A stretch of 64,000 nucleotides of DNA, from the NCBI GenBank assembly GCA_964427005.1, contig CAYRTL010000010.1, positions 1 through 64,000 of the forward strand, written 5' to 3'. How positions within the stretch are numbered: position 1 is the first letter of the stretch; each line of letters starts with the position of its first letter. The position numbers and the translations under genes were made by a program. The notes under the pieces were generated by a model, which ran no database searches, had not been told where the DNA came from, and was given only the letters and a program-made list of their open reading frames with translations. Of this stretch, positions 7,828-18,100 are shown piece by piece. The stretch comes from JAMXLO01 sp964427005 (GTDB taxonomy: Bacteria; Pseudomonadota; Alphaproteobacteria; Acetobacterales; Acetobacteraceae).

Positions 7828-9474
7828 CTACTCCAGCCCTTCGTAGAAATCGTTGCCCTTATCGTCGATCACGATGAAGGCCGGAAAGTTTTCCACCTCG
7901 ATACGCCAAACGGCTTCCATGCCGAGTTCCGGATACTCCAACACCTCGACTTTGCGGATGCAGTCCTGCGCGAGGCGAGCGGCCGGTCCGCCGACGCTAC
8001 CAAGGTAAAAGCCGCCATTTGCCTTGCACGCTTCGCGCACAGCCTTGGACCGGTTGCCTTTCGCCAGCATCACCAGCGATCCACCCGCGGCCTGGAAGGC
8101 GGGCACGTAGCTGTCCATCCGTCCCGCTGTCGTCGGCCCGAAGCTGCCAGTGGCATAGCCTTCCGGCGTCTTGGCCGGCCCGGCGTAATACACCGGGTGA
8201 TTCTTGATGTAGTCTGGCAGTCCTTCACCGCGATCAAGCCGCTCCTGCAACTTCGCATGCGCGATGTCGCGCGCCACCACCATCGTGCCGGTCAGCATCA
8301 GCCGCGTCTTCACCGGATACTGCGACAGTTGCCGCCTGATTTCAGCCATCGGCCGATTCAGATTCACCGCGACCGCATCGTCGCCGAGATGTTCGTCCGT
8401 CGTTTCCGGCAAGTACTTCGCGGGATCGGTTTCCAATTGTTCGAGGAACACACCGTCCGGCGTGATCTTCGCCAGGATCTGCCGATCGGCACTGCACGAA
8501 ACACCAATGCCGACCGGCAGCGACGCACCATGTCGAGGCAACCGGATGACCCGCACATCATGGCAAAAGTACTTGCCGCCGAACTGCGCGCCGATGCCGA
8601 GAGAGCGCGACAGCTCCAGGACCTTCTGTTCCATCTCCAGATCGCGGATGGCATGACCCGCCTTGCTGCCAACAGTCGGCAGCGTATCCAGCCAACGGCA
8701 TGACGCGAGCTTCACCGTCTTCAGCGTCATTTCCGCGGACGTGCCGCCAATGACGATGGCAAGGTGATAGGGCGGACAGGCGGAGGTCCCGAGCGACCGC
8801 ATCTTGCCTTCGAGATACTTCAGCAACCGCTCCCGCGACAGAATCGCCCGTGTTTCCTGGAACAGGAAGGACTTGTTGGCGCTGCCACCGCCCTTGGCGA
8901 CGAACATCAGATTGAATTCATCGGCGTGATGCTCGCCGGGCGCTGCCATGATGTCGAACTGCACCGGCAGGTTGTTGCCGGTGTTCACTTCTTCGAACAT
9001 CGACAACGGTGCCATCTGAGAATAACGCAGATTCGTTTCTGTATAGAGACGGTGCACACCCCAGGACAACGCCTCTTCCTCATCGCCATCCACCCACACG
9101 CGTTGGCCCTTCTTACCGAACACGATCGCAGTGCCGGTGTCCTGGCACATCGGCAGGACGCCACCTGCGGCGATATTGGCGTTCTTCAGCAGGTCGAGCG
9201 CCACGAACCGATCGTTCGCGCTCGCCTCTGGATCATCGAGGATCGCGCGCAATTGCGCCAAGTGCCCTGGACGCAACAGATGCGACACGTCGCGGAATGC
9301 CTGGAACGCCAACTCGCTCAGCGCATCCGGGGCGATACGCAAGACGTTCTGCCCATCGCAGATCGTGTTACGGACGCCGCTGATCGGCAGCTGCTTCCAT
9401 GCCGTCTGGTCCGGACCGAGCGGGAACATCGGGGAATAGAGGAACCCCGACGGCCGCGATATCGGCGCATTCAT
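7828..9474 (-). CDS. fumA: fumarate hydratase class I, [4Fe-4S]-dependent
   Basis: A 548-residue two-domain class I fumarase that interconverts fumarate and malate in the TCA cycle. The three cluster cysteines are Cys110 (VLPMCQDTGT), Cys233 (GTSACPPYHL) and Cys327 (GVSCSADRQ), spaced as in E. coli FumA. The C-terminal domain carries YYAGPAKTPEGYATGSFG and FGPTTAGRMDSYV. An AGAGGAA ribosome site precedes the ATG. With fumC reduced to a remnant upstream, this is the only intact fumarase in the window. Tartrate dehydratase-like activity of relatives is possible but less likely at this length. Confidence 0.95.
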   Translation of the reverse strand: MNAPISRPSGFLYSPMFPLGPDQTAWKQLPISGVRNTICDGQNVLRIAPDALSELAFQAFRDVSHLLRPGHLAQLRAILDDPEASANDRFVALDLLKNANIAAGGVLPMCQDTGTAIVFGKKGQRVWVDGDEEEALSWGVHRLYTETNLRYSQMAPLSMFEEVNTGNNLPVQFDIMAAPGEHHADEFNLMFVAKGGGSANKSFLFQETRAILSRERLLKYLEGKMRSLGTSACPPYHLAIVIGGTSAEMTLKTVKLASCRWLDTLPTVGSKAGHAIRDLEMEQKVLELSRSLGIGAQFGGKYFCHDVRVIRLPRHGASLPVGIGVSCSADRQILAKITPDGVFLEQLETDPAKYLPETTDEHLGDDAVAVNLNRPMAEIRRQLSQYPVKTRLMLTGTMVVARDIAHAKLQERLDRGEGLPDYIKNHPVYYAGPAKTPEGYATGSFGPTTAGRMDSYVPAFQAAGGSLVMLAKGNRSKAVREACKANGGFYLGSVGGPAARLAQDCIRKVEVLEYPELGMEAVWRIEVENFPAFIVIDDKGNDFYEGLE

Positions 9475-9489
9475 CTCAGATTCCTCTCG

Positions 9490-10008
9490 CTATTCCTTAG
9501 GTGGCGTCCGCCGGCGGAATGCGTCCAGACTGACCACCTGCGGGGTCTCGACTGAGTCTTCCGGCTCCTGCGGCGCCACCAGTTGCGTCGGTTCGGGTTC
9601 GGTCGGTTCGATAGCCTCCTCGGCAGGAACCGGCCGGAAGCGCAGGCCATACCGCACGAACGGGTCCGCGAAACCGGTGACTGCACCGAGCGGAATGACC
9701 AACGAAGCGGGAACGCCACCGAATGACAACCCGACACTGATCAGGCCGGCCTCGGTGTCCATCTTGAGATCCCAGAACTGATGCTGCAGGACGATCGTCA
9801 TTTCCTGTGGATATTGCGTACGCAGGCGCGGCGGGATCACCACGCCGGGATAATCGGTGAGGAAGGTGATGTAGAAATGGTGTTCGCCGGGCAGGCCATT
9901 GGCGGCGGCGTGCGCGACTGCCTGCGCCACCACCTGGCGCATCGCCGCCTCCACCCACTCATCATAGGGCAGCAGACTCTCCGGTTGCTGCTCCTTGTCC
10001 TTTGCCAT
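9490..10008 (-). CDS. sspB: alphaproteobacterial SspB protease adaptor
   Basis: A 172-residue SspB-like protein that would deliver ssrA-tagged polypeptides to ClpXP. The folded core runs from LLPYDEWVEAAMRQVV through HHFYITFLTDYPGVVIP, PQEMTIVLQHQFWDL and LSFGGVPASLVIPL. After an acidic linker the C-terminal tail ends in PQVVSLDAFRRR, the pattern expected for a ClpX-binding peptide. The ATG at 10008 (MAKDKEQQ) fits family length; the open frame extends 25 codons further upstream. Confidence 0.9.
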   Translation of the reverse strand: MAKDKEQQPESLLPYDEWVEAAMRQVVAQAVAHAAANGLPGEHHFYITFLTDYPGVVIPPRLRTQYPQEMTIVLQHQFWDLKMDTEAGLISVGLSFGGVPASLVIPLGAVTGFADPFVRYGLRFRPVPAEEAIEPTEPEPTQLVAPQEPEDSVETPQVVSLDAFRRRTPPKE

Positions 10009-10159
10009 GCAATGACCCCACGCGATCTGGAGCACAGATAGCGCGCGACGGGGAAAGGGCAAAGGCCCGGCTGCCAGGTTCATCGATGACCCTGGTTCGG
10101 GCTTTACACGCTGATGGTTCCCCCGAATGCTGCCGCAGCAAGATCAAGGCGATAACGGA

Positions 10160-11386
10160 ATGGATGCGACGCGCGAGGGCGACGGGCCACCCTGGCAGCG
10201 CACGCTCTGGACGATGGTCGGAGTCCAGTTCGTGATGAGCATAGCCTTCAGCATCCTCAGCCCGATCATGCCGCTGTTCCTGCCGCAACTCGGCGTCGTC
10301 ACACCCGCGGGGGTCGATGTGTGGGCTGGCGTGCTCGCCTCGGTTACCTCATTCGTGGCGATCTTCACCGCGCCGATCTGGGGCAGCCTCGCGGATCGTT
10401 ACGGACGCAAGCTTATGGTGCTGCGGTCCACACTCGGCATCTCTATCTTCACTCTGCTGATGGGGATCGCCGGTAATCCGTGGCACATGCTGGCGTTTCG
10501 CGCCGGAATGGGTGCGTTGGCCGGCTTCAACTCCGCCGCGACGGTGCTGGTATCCACGCAAGTTCCCGAGCATCGGCTGGGTTACTCACTCGGCTGGCTT
10601 GGCACAGGCCAGCTTGTCGGCTCACTTATCGGCCCGATCATCGGCGGAGCCGTGGCGGATGTCACCGGCAGCTATCGGGTGCCGTTCTTCTTCGCCGGCG
10701 CGATTTCGTTGGTTGCCTTCCTCGGGACATGGCAATTCGTGCCGGAGCGGTTCACGGCGTCCGAAACGCGCCAGCGTCCCTCATTATTATCTGGGTTGTC
10801 GATGATAACGCGGACAGCGGGATTGATCCCGCTGATTGTCGTCATGCTGATGGCGCAGTTCGCAACCCAGGCAGTCCAGCCGGTGGTGACACTGTTTGTG
10901 CAGGATATGCTCGGGCAACGGCCAGACCTCGCCACGTTGGGAGGGCTTGCCTTCTCCGTCACCGGCATAGCCGGCGTGCTCGCAGTGCCGTTCCTCGGCC
11001 GCAAAAGCGACCTCATTGGCTATCGCACTGTGCTGCTGATCAGCCTGTTTGGCGCCGCCTTGTTCACCGCGCCGCAGGCCATGCCCTGGGGATATCCAGC
11101 CTTCGTGGTCGAGCGTTTCGGGCTCGGTCTGTTTGTCGGGGGGATCCTGCCCGCGGCAAATTCGCTCATCGGACGACTGACGAGCGCGTCAACCCGAGGC
11201 TTCGTTTATGGCATGGTCTCGTCCGCCTACTTCGTCGGCAACACACTTGGCCCGCTGACCGGAGGGGTTGTGGCGGCTACCATTGGCATTCGCTTTGTGT
11301 TTGCCCTGACCGCAGCACTGCTGCTGATCAACCTGTTATGGGTCTGGTTCACGGTGCCGGAAGCCGGGCGCGCGGCAACAGGGTGA
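10160..11386 (+). CDS. MFS multidrug-type efflux transporter
   Basis: A 408-residue major facilitator protein with twelve predicted membrane segments. The loop 2-3 signature GSLADRYGRKLMVLRS is present, and a related motif (LGRKSDLIGYR) occurs in the second half. Overall it resembles drug-proton antiporters of the MdtG type. The substrate is unknown. An in-frame start at 10127 would add eleven residues; the ATG at 10160 gives the usual short cytoplasmic N-terminus. It diverges from sspB. Confidence 0.85.
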   Translation: MDATREGDGPPWQRTLWTMVGVQFVMSIAFSILSPIMPLFLPQLGVVTPAGVDVWAGVLASVTSFVAIFTAPIWGSLADRYGRKLMVLRSTLGISIFTLLMGIAGNPWHMLAFRAGMGALAGFNSAATVLVSTQVPEHRLGYSLGWLGTGQLVGSLIGPIIGGAVADVTGSYRVPFFFAGAISLVAFLGTWQFVPERFTASETRQRPSLLSGLSMITRTAGLIPLIVVMLMAQFATQAVQPVVTLFVQDMLGQRPDLATLGGLAFSVTGIAGVLAVPFLGRKSDLIGYRTVLLISLFGAALFTAPQAMPWGYPAFVVERFGLGLFVGGILPAANSLIGRLTSASTRGFVYGMVSSAYFVGNTLGPLTGGVVAATIGIRFVFALTAALLLINLLWVWFTVPEAGRAATG

Positions 11387-11473
11387 AAGCCTCCGTCGAT
11401 TCCTCCAGGCTGGCTCGCCGGCCACACCATGATAACCTCGCCTCGAACGGCGTAGGTTGAAGAGGAGGAATCG

Positions 11474-12184
11474 ATGATCGAGCTCTACGGCATGGGTAGC
11501 CCGAACGTGGTGAAGATCTACATCGCGCTCGAAGAACTGGGACTGCCGTACAATGTGCATCCGGTGGATGTATTCACCGGCAGGCAATTCGACCCGGAGT
11601 TCCTCAAGCTCAATCCGATGGCGAAGGTCCCGGTGATCACCGACAGCGACGGTCCCGCTGGTAAACCGATTACGCTGTTCGAGTCTGGCGCAATCCTGCT
11701 CTATCTGGCGGAAAAGACCGGCAAGCTGCTGCCAAAGGAGATCGGCGCCAAGTACGAGGCGATCGAGTGGATGATGGTGCAGATGACCACCTTGGGCCCA
11801 ATGTTCGGCCAGCACGTGCACTTCATGCGCTTCGCGCCGAAGGGCAACGAATACTCGCAAAGCCGCTACACCACGCAGGTGCATCGTGTGTTGGAAGTGA
11901 TGGACCAGCGCCTCGCCGAAAAGCCGTGGCTTGGCGGCGCCGAGTACGGAATTGCTGATATCGCCACCTATCCCTGGGCGCGCAACATCCCGACGCTGCT
12001 TGGTGCGCCAGCGGCTGAGAAATACAGAAATGTCATGCGCTGGGTCGGCGTGATCAATGAGCGCCCAGCGGTAAAGCGCGCGCTCGCCGCAGTTGATGAC
12101 GTCCGGGGCAAGACCACGCAGTTCGACAGAGCACAGCCGAACGATCTGGACAAGCTGTTCGGCCGCGGTCAGTACGCCGCCTGA
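11474..12184 (+). CDS. glutathione S-transferase family protein (YfcG/Ure2-like)
   Basis: A 236-residue GST with an N-terminal thioredoxin-like domain (MIELYGMGSPNVVKIYIALE, KLNPMAKVPVI, LFESGAILLYLAEKTGKLLP) and an all-helical C-terminal domain (EWMMVQMTTLGPMFGQHVHF, GIADIATYPWARN). The QMTTLGPMFGQ motif marks the YfcG-like disulfide-bond oxidoreductase subgroup rather than classical detoxifying GSTs. An excellent ribosome site (GAGGAGGAA) precedes the ATG. Confidence 0.88.
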   Translation: MIELYGMGSPNVVKIYIALEELGLPYNVHPVDVFTGRQFDPEFLKLNPMAKVPVITDSDGPAGKPITLFESGAILLYLAEKTGKLLPKEIGAKYEAIEWMMVQMTTLGPMFGQHVHFMRFAPKGNEYSQSRYTTQVHRVLEVMDQRLAEKPWLGGAEYGIADIATYPWARNIPTLLGAPAAEKYRNVMRWVGVINERPAVKRALAAVDDVRGKTTQFDRAQPNDLDKLFGRGQYAA

Positions 12185-12255
12185 GTCCCGGCGACGAAGC
12201 ATTCATCTTTGGCAGTTAACACGGCGTCTCGAATGGCGCCGTGGAGACTGTTGCG

Positions 12256-12627
12256 ATGGCCGATACGCCCGTTGAACGAAGAGCCGACGAACCTTACAAT
12301 CCGGACCTGCGTGCTCACGTATCCGGTCTGGAGGGACGATGTGCAGGACATGAAGGTCATGATGCGCAACCTTGAGCAGATCGTCCTGCGCATCGAGGCC
12401 ACGCTCAATGCAACCCTGCCGCATCTGGCGACCAAGGCTGAGTTGGCGGACTTGCGGACCGAAATGAGGGGTGGATGGCCGACATGCGGACTGAGGTGAA
12501 GGGCGAGATGGCTCAGCTACGGACTGACCTCGCCGAGAAGCCCAGCAAGACCTACATGCGGGGCGTATTGACAGCGCTGCTCACCGCCTGTGCCTGTGGC
12601 CTAGCCCCCCTTGCCATCCTAAAGTAG
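12256..12627 (+). pseudogene. frameshifted gene for a small coiled-coil protein with a C-terminal membrane anchor
   Basis: Coding sequence starts at the ATG at 12256 (MADTPVERRADEPYNPDLRA), shifts by one base near 12331-12336 into DVQDMKVMMRNLEQIVLR and ATKAELADLRTEM, then shifts back near the GGGG at 12468-12472 to MADMRTEVKGEMAQLRTDL. It ends in a hydrophobic segment (GVLTALLTACACGLAPLAIL) at 12627. An intact product would be about 123 residues. The two shifts compensate, which suggests either two small indels at G-runs or sequencing error. Such LRTE-heptad, tail-anchored proteins are common but uncharacterised. Confidence 0.65.
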
Positions 12628-12631
12628 CAGC

Positions 12632-13150
12632 ATGCGGATATCATCGTGGCAGGCGCAGGTATATGCCGCACTGAAGGCCGCCAACATCACCCAGGTTGCC
12701 TACGTCCCTGACGCAGGTCATGCGCACCTCATCGAGGCAGCACATGCCGATCCGAATATGCGCGCCGTCGTGCTGACGACTGAGGAAGAGGGCATCGCCT
12801 TTGCCGCCGGCGCCTGGCTGGGCGGTCAGCGTGCGGTCTTGCTGATGCAATCATCCGGTGTGGGCAACTGCATCAACATGCTATCTCTGCCGCTGAATTG
12901 CCGGATGCCGTTCTTCACCTTGGTCACCATGCGGGGCGAATGGGCCGAGTTCAATCCGTGGCAGGTGCCAATGGGAGCCGCGACGCCCAGCGTCCTGACA
13001 GATGCTGGCGTCCACGTCCGCCGGGCGGACAGTGCAGAGGACGTGGCGGAGATGGTCGCCGCGTCCGCGGCGCTCGCCTTCGACAGCGCGGTGCCGGTCG
13101 CGGTCCTGTTCTCGCAGCGCCTCATCGGCGCCAAGGTGTTCGCGAAATGA
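12632..13150 (+). CDS. TPP-dependent decarboxylase, alpha (N-terminal domain) subunit
   Basis: A 172-residue protein equal to the PYR domain of thiamine-pyrophosphate enzymes, as in sulfopyruvate or phosphonopyruvate decarboxylases. The conserved catalytic Glu lies in VVLTTEEEGIAFAAGAWLGG, followed by AVLLMQSSGVGNCIN and RGEWAEFNPWQ. The complementary PP domain is encoded separately 58 bases downstream. No sulfolactate or phosphonate genes are nearby, so the 2-oxo-acid substrate is unknown. Confidence 0.8.
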   Translation: MRISSWQAQVYAALKAANITQVAYVPDAGHAHLIEAAHADPNMRAVVLTTEEEGIAFAAGAWLGGQRAVLLMQSSGVGNCINMLSLPLNCRMPFFTLVTMRGEWAEFNPWQVPMGAATPSVLTDAGVHVRRADSAEDVAEMVAASAALAFDSAVPVAVLFSQRLIGAKVFAK

Positions 13151-13154
13151 TGGG

Positions 13155-13205
13155 CGGAGCAAGTCCGGCCATGACGAGAGGAGGCCGGGCTGACGCCCGG
13201 AACCG
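13155..13205. repeat. palindromic remnant between the two TPP-enzyme genes
   Basis: The 58-base spacer contains CCGGCCATGAC (13165-13175), identical to one arm of the palindrome at 35367-35395, and a short hairpin CCGGGC/GCCCGG (about 13184-13200). It looks like a decayed member of that family inserted between two genes that should be co-transcribed. Confidence 0.45.
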
Positions 13206-13208
13206 TGA

Positions 13209-13790
13209 ATGAGGAACGACGGCACGCTCGATCGCCGCGCCGTTGCCGCAATCCTGCTACGCGATCCGGGCGATCTGCTCGTTGTGACCGGGCTTGGCGC
13301 GCCCAGCTACGACGCGTCGGCCGCTGGCGACCGGCCGCTGAATTTTTATCTATGGGGTGCCATGGGCGGCGCGGCTATGGTCGGCCTTGGCTTGGCGCTC
13401 GCCCAACCCAGACGGCGTGTGCTCGTCCTCACCGGCGATGGCGAAATGCTGATGGGAATGGGCTCGTTGGCAACTATAGCGGCCGCCGGAGCCCCCAATC
13501 TGGCCATCGTCGTCCTGGACAACGCGCGCTATGGCGAAACCGGCTCGCAGCATAGCCATACCGGCCTCACCACTGATCTCGCGGCGGTCGCCGCCGCCTG
13601 CGGCTGGCCCGCCACCGCGACCGCCAGGGACATGGACGAAGTGGAGGCACTGCGACCGAGATTGCGTCAGGAGAACCTGTTCGCGGTCATTCGCATCTCG
13701 CCTGCCGAACTGCCGCGTCACCTACCGCCACGAGACGGCGCGTACCTCAGCGATCGATTTCGGCGCGCTTTGGGCGTGAATTCCGACTGA
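13209..13790 (+). CDS. TPP-dependent decarboxylase, beta (C-terminal, TPP-binding) subunit
   Basis: A 193-residue PP domain that binds the diphosphate of thiamine-PP. The motif runs from LTGDGEMLMGMGSL to VLDNARYGETGSQ (GDG, then N about 25 residues later). The N-terminus reads VVTGLGAPSYD and WGAMGGAAMVGLGLALA, typical of ComE/sulfopyruvate decarboxylase beta chains and the benzoylformate decarboxylase superfamily. It should assemble with the upstream alpha chain. Confidence 0.8.
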   Translation: MRNDGTLDRRAVAAILLRDPGDLLVVTGLGAPSYDASAAGDRPLNFYLWGAMGGAAMVGLGLALAQPRRRVLVLTGDGEMLMGMGSLATIAAAGAPNLAIVVLDNARYGETGSQHSHTGLTTDLAAVAAACGWPATATARDMDEVEALRPRLRQENLFAVIRISPAELPRHLPPRDGAYLSDRFRRALGVNSD

Positions 13791-13975
13791 TCTCCGATCC
13801 TTTGTATCGGTGTGTATCGACGGCTTGATCACGCGGCTCTGCCGATTGATTTTCACACTGGCGGAGATGGGCCATTTCGCCGAAAGTGCGCAACAAGGGA
13901 AGGCGTTTGCGTATTTTTGGCGGCGGAAGATCGTCGAGTGAGACAGGGTGACGGGTAAGGGGCATATTTCGGATC

Positions 13976-15151
13976 ATGGCTGAAGCGGAGGATGGCACCG
14001 GACGACGGGGCCAGAGGTTGGCCTGCCTGCTCGCCGCCCTGTGCTGCGCTGGGATGGCCGTCGCCGCCGCCATTGCCCAGCCTGTCCGCCCCGCGCCGCC
14101 CGCGGTCCCGGTCACAATTGCCCACGCCGTAAGACAGGACGTCCCAATCGATCTGTTTGGTCTGGGATCGGTGCAAGCCTTCAATGCTGTCCTGGTGCGC
14201 GCCCGCGTTGACGGAACACTGATGCAGGTGCCCGTTACCGAGGGGCAAGAAGTCAATCAGGGAGACGTGCTGGCAATCATTGATCCGCGGCCGTTTCAGG
14301 CCGCGCTGAACGCGGCAATCGCCAAGCGGGCCCAAGACCAGGCAGATCTGGAAAACGCCAAGCGCGATTTGACTCGGTATTCCTCGCTTGCACAAAGCAG
14401 CTTTGCTTCCCGCCAGCAGGTTGACACCCAGCAATCCATGGTGAACCGGCTGACTGCGATGATTGCCGGCGATGAGGCTGCTGTTGAGACCGCTCAACTG
14501 AACCTCGGCTATTGCACCGTCACGTCACCGATCCAGGGACGCGTCGGATTGCGCCAGGTTGACCCCGGCAATCTCGTGCATGCCGCCGACGCGAACGGAA
14601 TCATGACAATAACCCAGATCCATCCGATCTCGATTCTGTTCACATTGCCACAGGACACTCTGCCGAAGATCAATGTGGCTATGCTCTCAGGAAAGCTGCC
14701 GGTGACCGCGCTGTCCAGCAACGGCGCGACGGAGCTCGACCAGGGGACGCTGCTCACGCCCGACAACACCATCGATGCCAGCACTGGCACAATCAAGCTA
14801 AAGGCCATCTTCCCCAATCCGAAGAATACGCTGTGGCCCGGCCAGTTCGTGAATGCGCGGCTGCTACTCGGCACGGACAAGAACGTGCTGACAGTGCCAT
14901 CGATTGCAGTGCAGCACGGACCGGACAACCTCTACGTGTATACTGTCAGGCCTGATTCGACCGTGATGCGCCAAGAGGTCATGGTGGCTCGGGACGACGG
15001 TACTGTGGCGATCATTGCAAAGGGCTTGAGTGATGATCAGGTCGTCGTGACCGAAGGGCAATCGCGATTGCAACAGGGAACAAAGGTGGTAGCGAACGAC
15101 AGTGCGAAAAGTGCGATAGAAGCCTCCACCACGGACAAGACTGGCGGCTGA
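13976..15151 (+). CDS. periplasmic adaptor (membrane fusion) subunit of RND efflux pump
   Basis: A 391-residue HlyD/AcrA-type adaptor linking an inner-membrane RND pump to an outer-membrane channel. It has an N-terminal hydrophobic export segment (about residues 15-35), the first lipoyl half (VRARVDGTLMQVPVTEGQEV), a coiled-coil hairpin (about 110-175), the second lipoyl half (TSPIQGRVGLRQVDPGN) and a beta-barrel with WPGQFVNARLLL. It most resembles MdtA. The pump gene follows 23 bases later. No outer-membrane factor is present here. Confidence 0.9.
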   Translation: MAEAEDGTGRRGQRLACLLAALCCAGMAVAAAIAQPVRPAPPAVPVTIAHAVRQDVPIDLFGLGSVQAFNAVLVRARVDGTLMQVPVTEGQEVNQGDVLAIIDPRPFQAALNAAIAKRAQDQADLENAKRDLTRYSSLAQSSFASRQQVDTQQSMVNRLTAMIAGDEAAVETAQLNLGYCTVTSPIQGRVGLRQVDPGNLVHAADANGIMTITQIHPISILFTLPQDTLPKINVAMLSGKLPVTALSSNGATELDQGTLLTPDNTIDASTGTIKLKAIFPNPKNTLWPGQFVNARLLLGTDKNVLTVPSIAVQHGPDNLYVYTVRPDSTVMRQEVMVARDDGTVAIIAKGLSDDQVVVTEGQSRLQQGTKVVANDSAKSAIEASTTDKTGG

Positions 15152-15174
15152 TAAGGGAGGGGGCACCATCGCTC

Positions 15175-18100
15175 ATGAGCATTTCGACCCCCTTCATTCG
15201 CAGACCAGTTGCGACGTCGCTTCTGATGGCCGCCTTCGTTCTGGTCGGTATAGCCGCGTATCCGCTGTTGCCGGTCGCACCATTGCCACGCGTCGATTTC
15301 CCCACGATCTCGGTGAACGCCAAATTCCCTGGCGCTAGCCCAGAAACCATGGCCAGCACGGTTGCTCAGCCATTGGAATACCAGTTCGCGCAGATTTCCG
15401 GCGTCTCGCAGCTTACATCCGTGAACGTGCTGGGCCAGTCTCAGATCACCATCCAGTTCGATCTGGCACGAAACATCGACGCGGCAGCCGGCGACGTGCA
15501 AGCTGCAATCAACGCCGCGTCCGGACAGTTGCCGAAGAACCTTCCGTCGCCACCCACCTACCGCAAGGTCAACCCGTCAGACTCGCCGATCATGATCCTG
15601 TCGGTGCAGTCCGACGCCGTGCCGCTGATCGAAGTGGATGACTACGCGGACAACATCCTGTCGCAGCAGATTTCGCAGATCGCGGGTGTCTCGCAGGTAT
15701 TCATCGGCGGTGAACAGAAGCGAGCGGTGCGCGTGCAGGCCGATCCTGCAAGGCTCGCCGCGATGGGTCTTACGCTTGAAGATATTCGTGGAACTCTCGT
15801 CACTTCCACAGCCAATTCTCCGAAGGGCACGCTCGACACCACCAACCGATCGTTCGCGGTGTACGCCAACGACCAGCTCACCAGCGGTGCCGAGTACAAC
15901 AACGTGATCCTGTCCTACCGGAATGGTGCGCCCGTCAGGGTAAGCGACATTGGCCGTGCTATTGACGGTCCGGAGAACAATCTGCTCGCCGGCTGGCAGA
16001 ACGGGCAGCGCGGAATCATCCTGGTTATCTTCAAACAGCCTGGCGCCAACGTGATCGACACAGTCGATCGTATCAAGGCGGCATTGCCGGCCTTGGAAGC
16101 GGCGATCCCGCCAGCGATCCATGTGGGCATCATCATGGATCGCACGCTCACCATCCGTGCCTCGGTGCACGACGTGCAGTTCACGCTGATGTTGTCGATC
16201 AGCCTAGTGGTGATGGTGATCTTCCTCTTCCTGCGCAGCGTGTGGGCAACCATCATTCCGTCCATCACGGTGCCGGTGGCGCTGATCTGTACCTTCGCGG
16301 TCATGTACCTGCTGAACTACAGCCTCGACAATCTGTCGCTGATGGCTCTGACGATTGCGGTTGGGTTCGTGGTGGATGATGCGATCGTCATGCTCGAGAA
16401 CATCCACCGCCACATAGAAGAAGGCATGAAACCGATGGAGGCGGCGCTCAAGGGGGCCGGCGAAATCGGCTTTACCATTGTGTCGATCAGCTTGTCGCTG
16501 ATCGCGGTATTCATTCCGTTGCTGTTGATGGGCGGCATCGTGGGCCGGCTATTCCGTGAATTCGCTGTGACCGTCACCGTCGCGGTAATGGTCTCCGCAG
16601 TGGTGTCGCTCACGCTGACTCCCATGATGTGCTCACGCTTCCTGCGTCACGACTCCGGTCGGCACGGCAAACTCTACCGGATCATCGAAGCCGGCTTCGA
16701 GGCCATGATCGGCTTCTATCGCCGCACGTTGGACATCGTGCTGCGGCACCAGTTCATCACCCTGCTCACGTTCCTTGCGACGCTCACGTGTACGGCCATC
16801 CTGTATATCCAGATCCCCAAGGGCTTCTTCCCCGCGCAAGACACTGGCGTTGTGCTTGGGGTGAGCGAGGGCGCACAAGAGGTCTCGTTCAAGGAGATGT
16901 CGCGCATCCAGATGGCGCTGGACGATATCGTCGCGGAGGATCCCGATGTTCAGAGCTACGGCGCCACTGTCGGCGCCGGCATTGGCGGACAGACCACAAA
17001 CAACGGGCGGATATACATCGCCCTGAAGCCTTGGGACCAACGGGTCGGAGGCACCGCGCAGGACTTCATCAACCGCATCCGGCCGAAGCTGCAGAAGGTC
17101 ATGGGGGGTGCGCTTTATCTGCAGGCCGCACAGGATATCCGTGTCGGCGGACGGCTGACCAAGACCGAATTCCAGTACACGTTACAGGATGCCAACCTGG
17201 CCGAACTCTACCAGTGGTCGCCGAAAATCCTGGCCGCGCTGCAAAAGCTGCCGCTGCTGCGCGATGTCACGACCGACCAGCAAATGTCAGGGCTGACGAC
17301 GACGCTCACCATTGATCGCGATCAGGCAGCGCGCTTCGGCGTCCAGCCACAGGTGATCGACGACACGCTATATGACGCGTTCGGCCAACGACAGATCACG
17401 CAGTATTTCTCTCAGGTGAACTCCTACCACCTGATCCTGGAGGTGATGCCGAACCAGGTGAGCGACGTCGAAACTCTCAACAAGCTCTACGTGAAGTCGA
17501 ACACCGGCCAGGCCGTTCCGCTTTCGACCTTCGTGAAGTGGAGCACAGTCCCGGTGAAGCCGTTATCGATCAGCCATCAAAGCCAATTCCCGGCTGTTAC
17601 AATCTCGTTCAACCTGGCGCCGGGAGCGGCACTAGGACAGGCAGTCGATGCGATCAATACCGCAGTGCGGCAGATGGGTGTGCCAATCACCGTACAGGGT
17701 ACGTTCCAGGGCACGGCCCAGGCGTTCCAGTCATCGCTGTCCACCCAACCGTACCTGATCGCCGCGGCACTGATCACCGTCTACATTATTCTCGGCATTC
17801 TGTACGAAAGCTACATACTGCCGCTTACCATTCTCTCCACGCTGCCATCCGCCGGCGTCGGCGCGCTGCTGATGCTGATGGTCATGAAATACGATCTCTC
17901 GGTCATCGCGTTGATCGGAGTGATCCTGCTCATCGGCATCGTGAAGAAGAACGGCATCATGATGGTGGACTTCGCTATTCATGCCGAACGCCGCGACGGC
18001 GAGACGCCGTTGAACGCGATCCGCCAGGCCTGCCTGCTACGTTTCCGCCCGATCATGATGACCACAATGGCGGCGCTGCTGAGCGGGCTGCCGCTGATGC

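Noticed and set aside
10480..11460. 326-codon ORF in another frame of the MFS gene
   Set aside because: Arg/Ala/His-rich shadow without motifs, whereas the MFS frame is clear.
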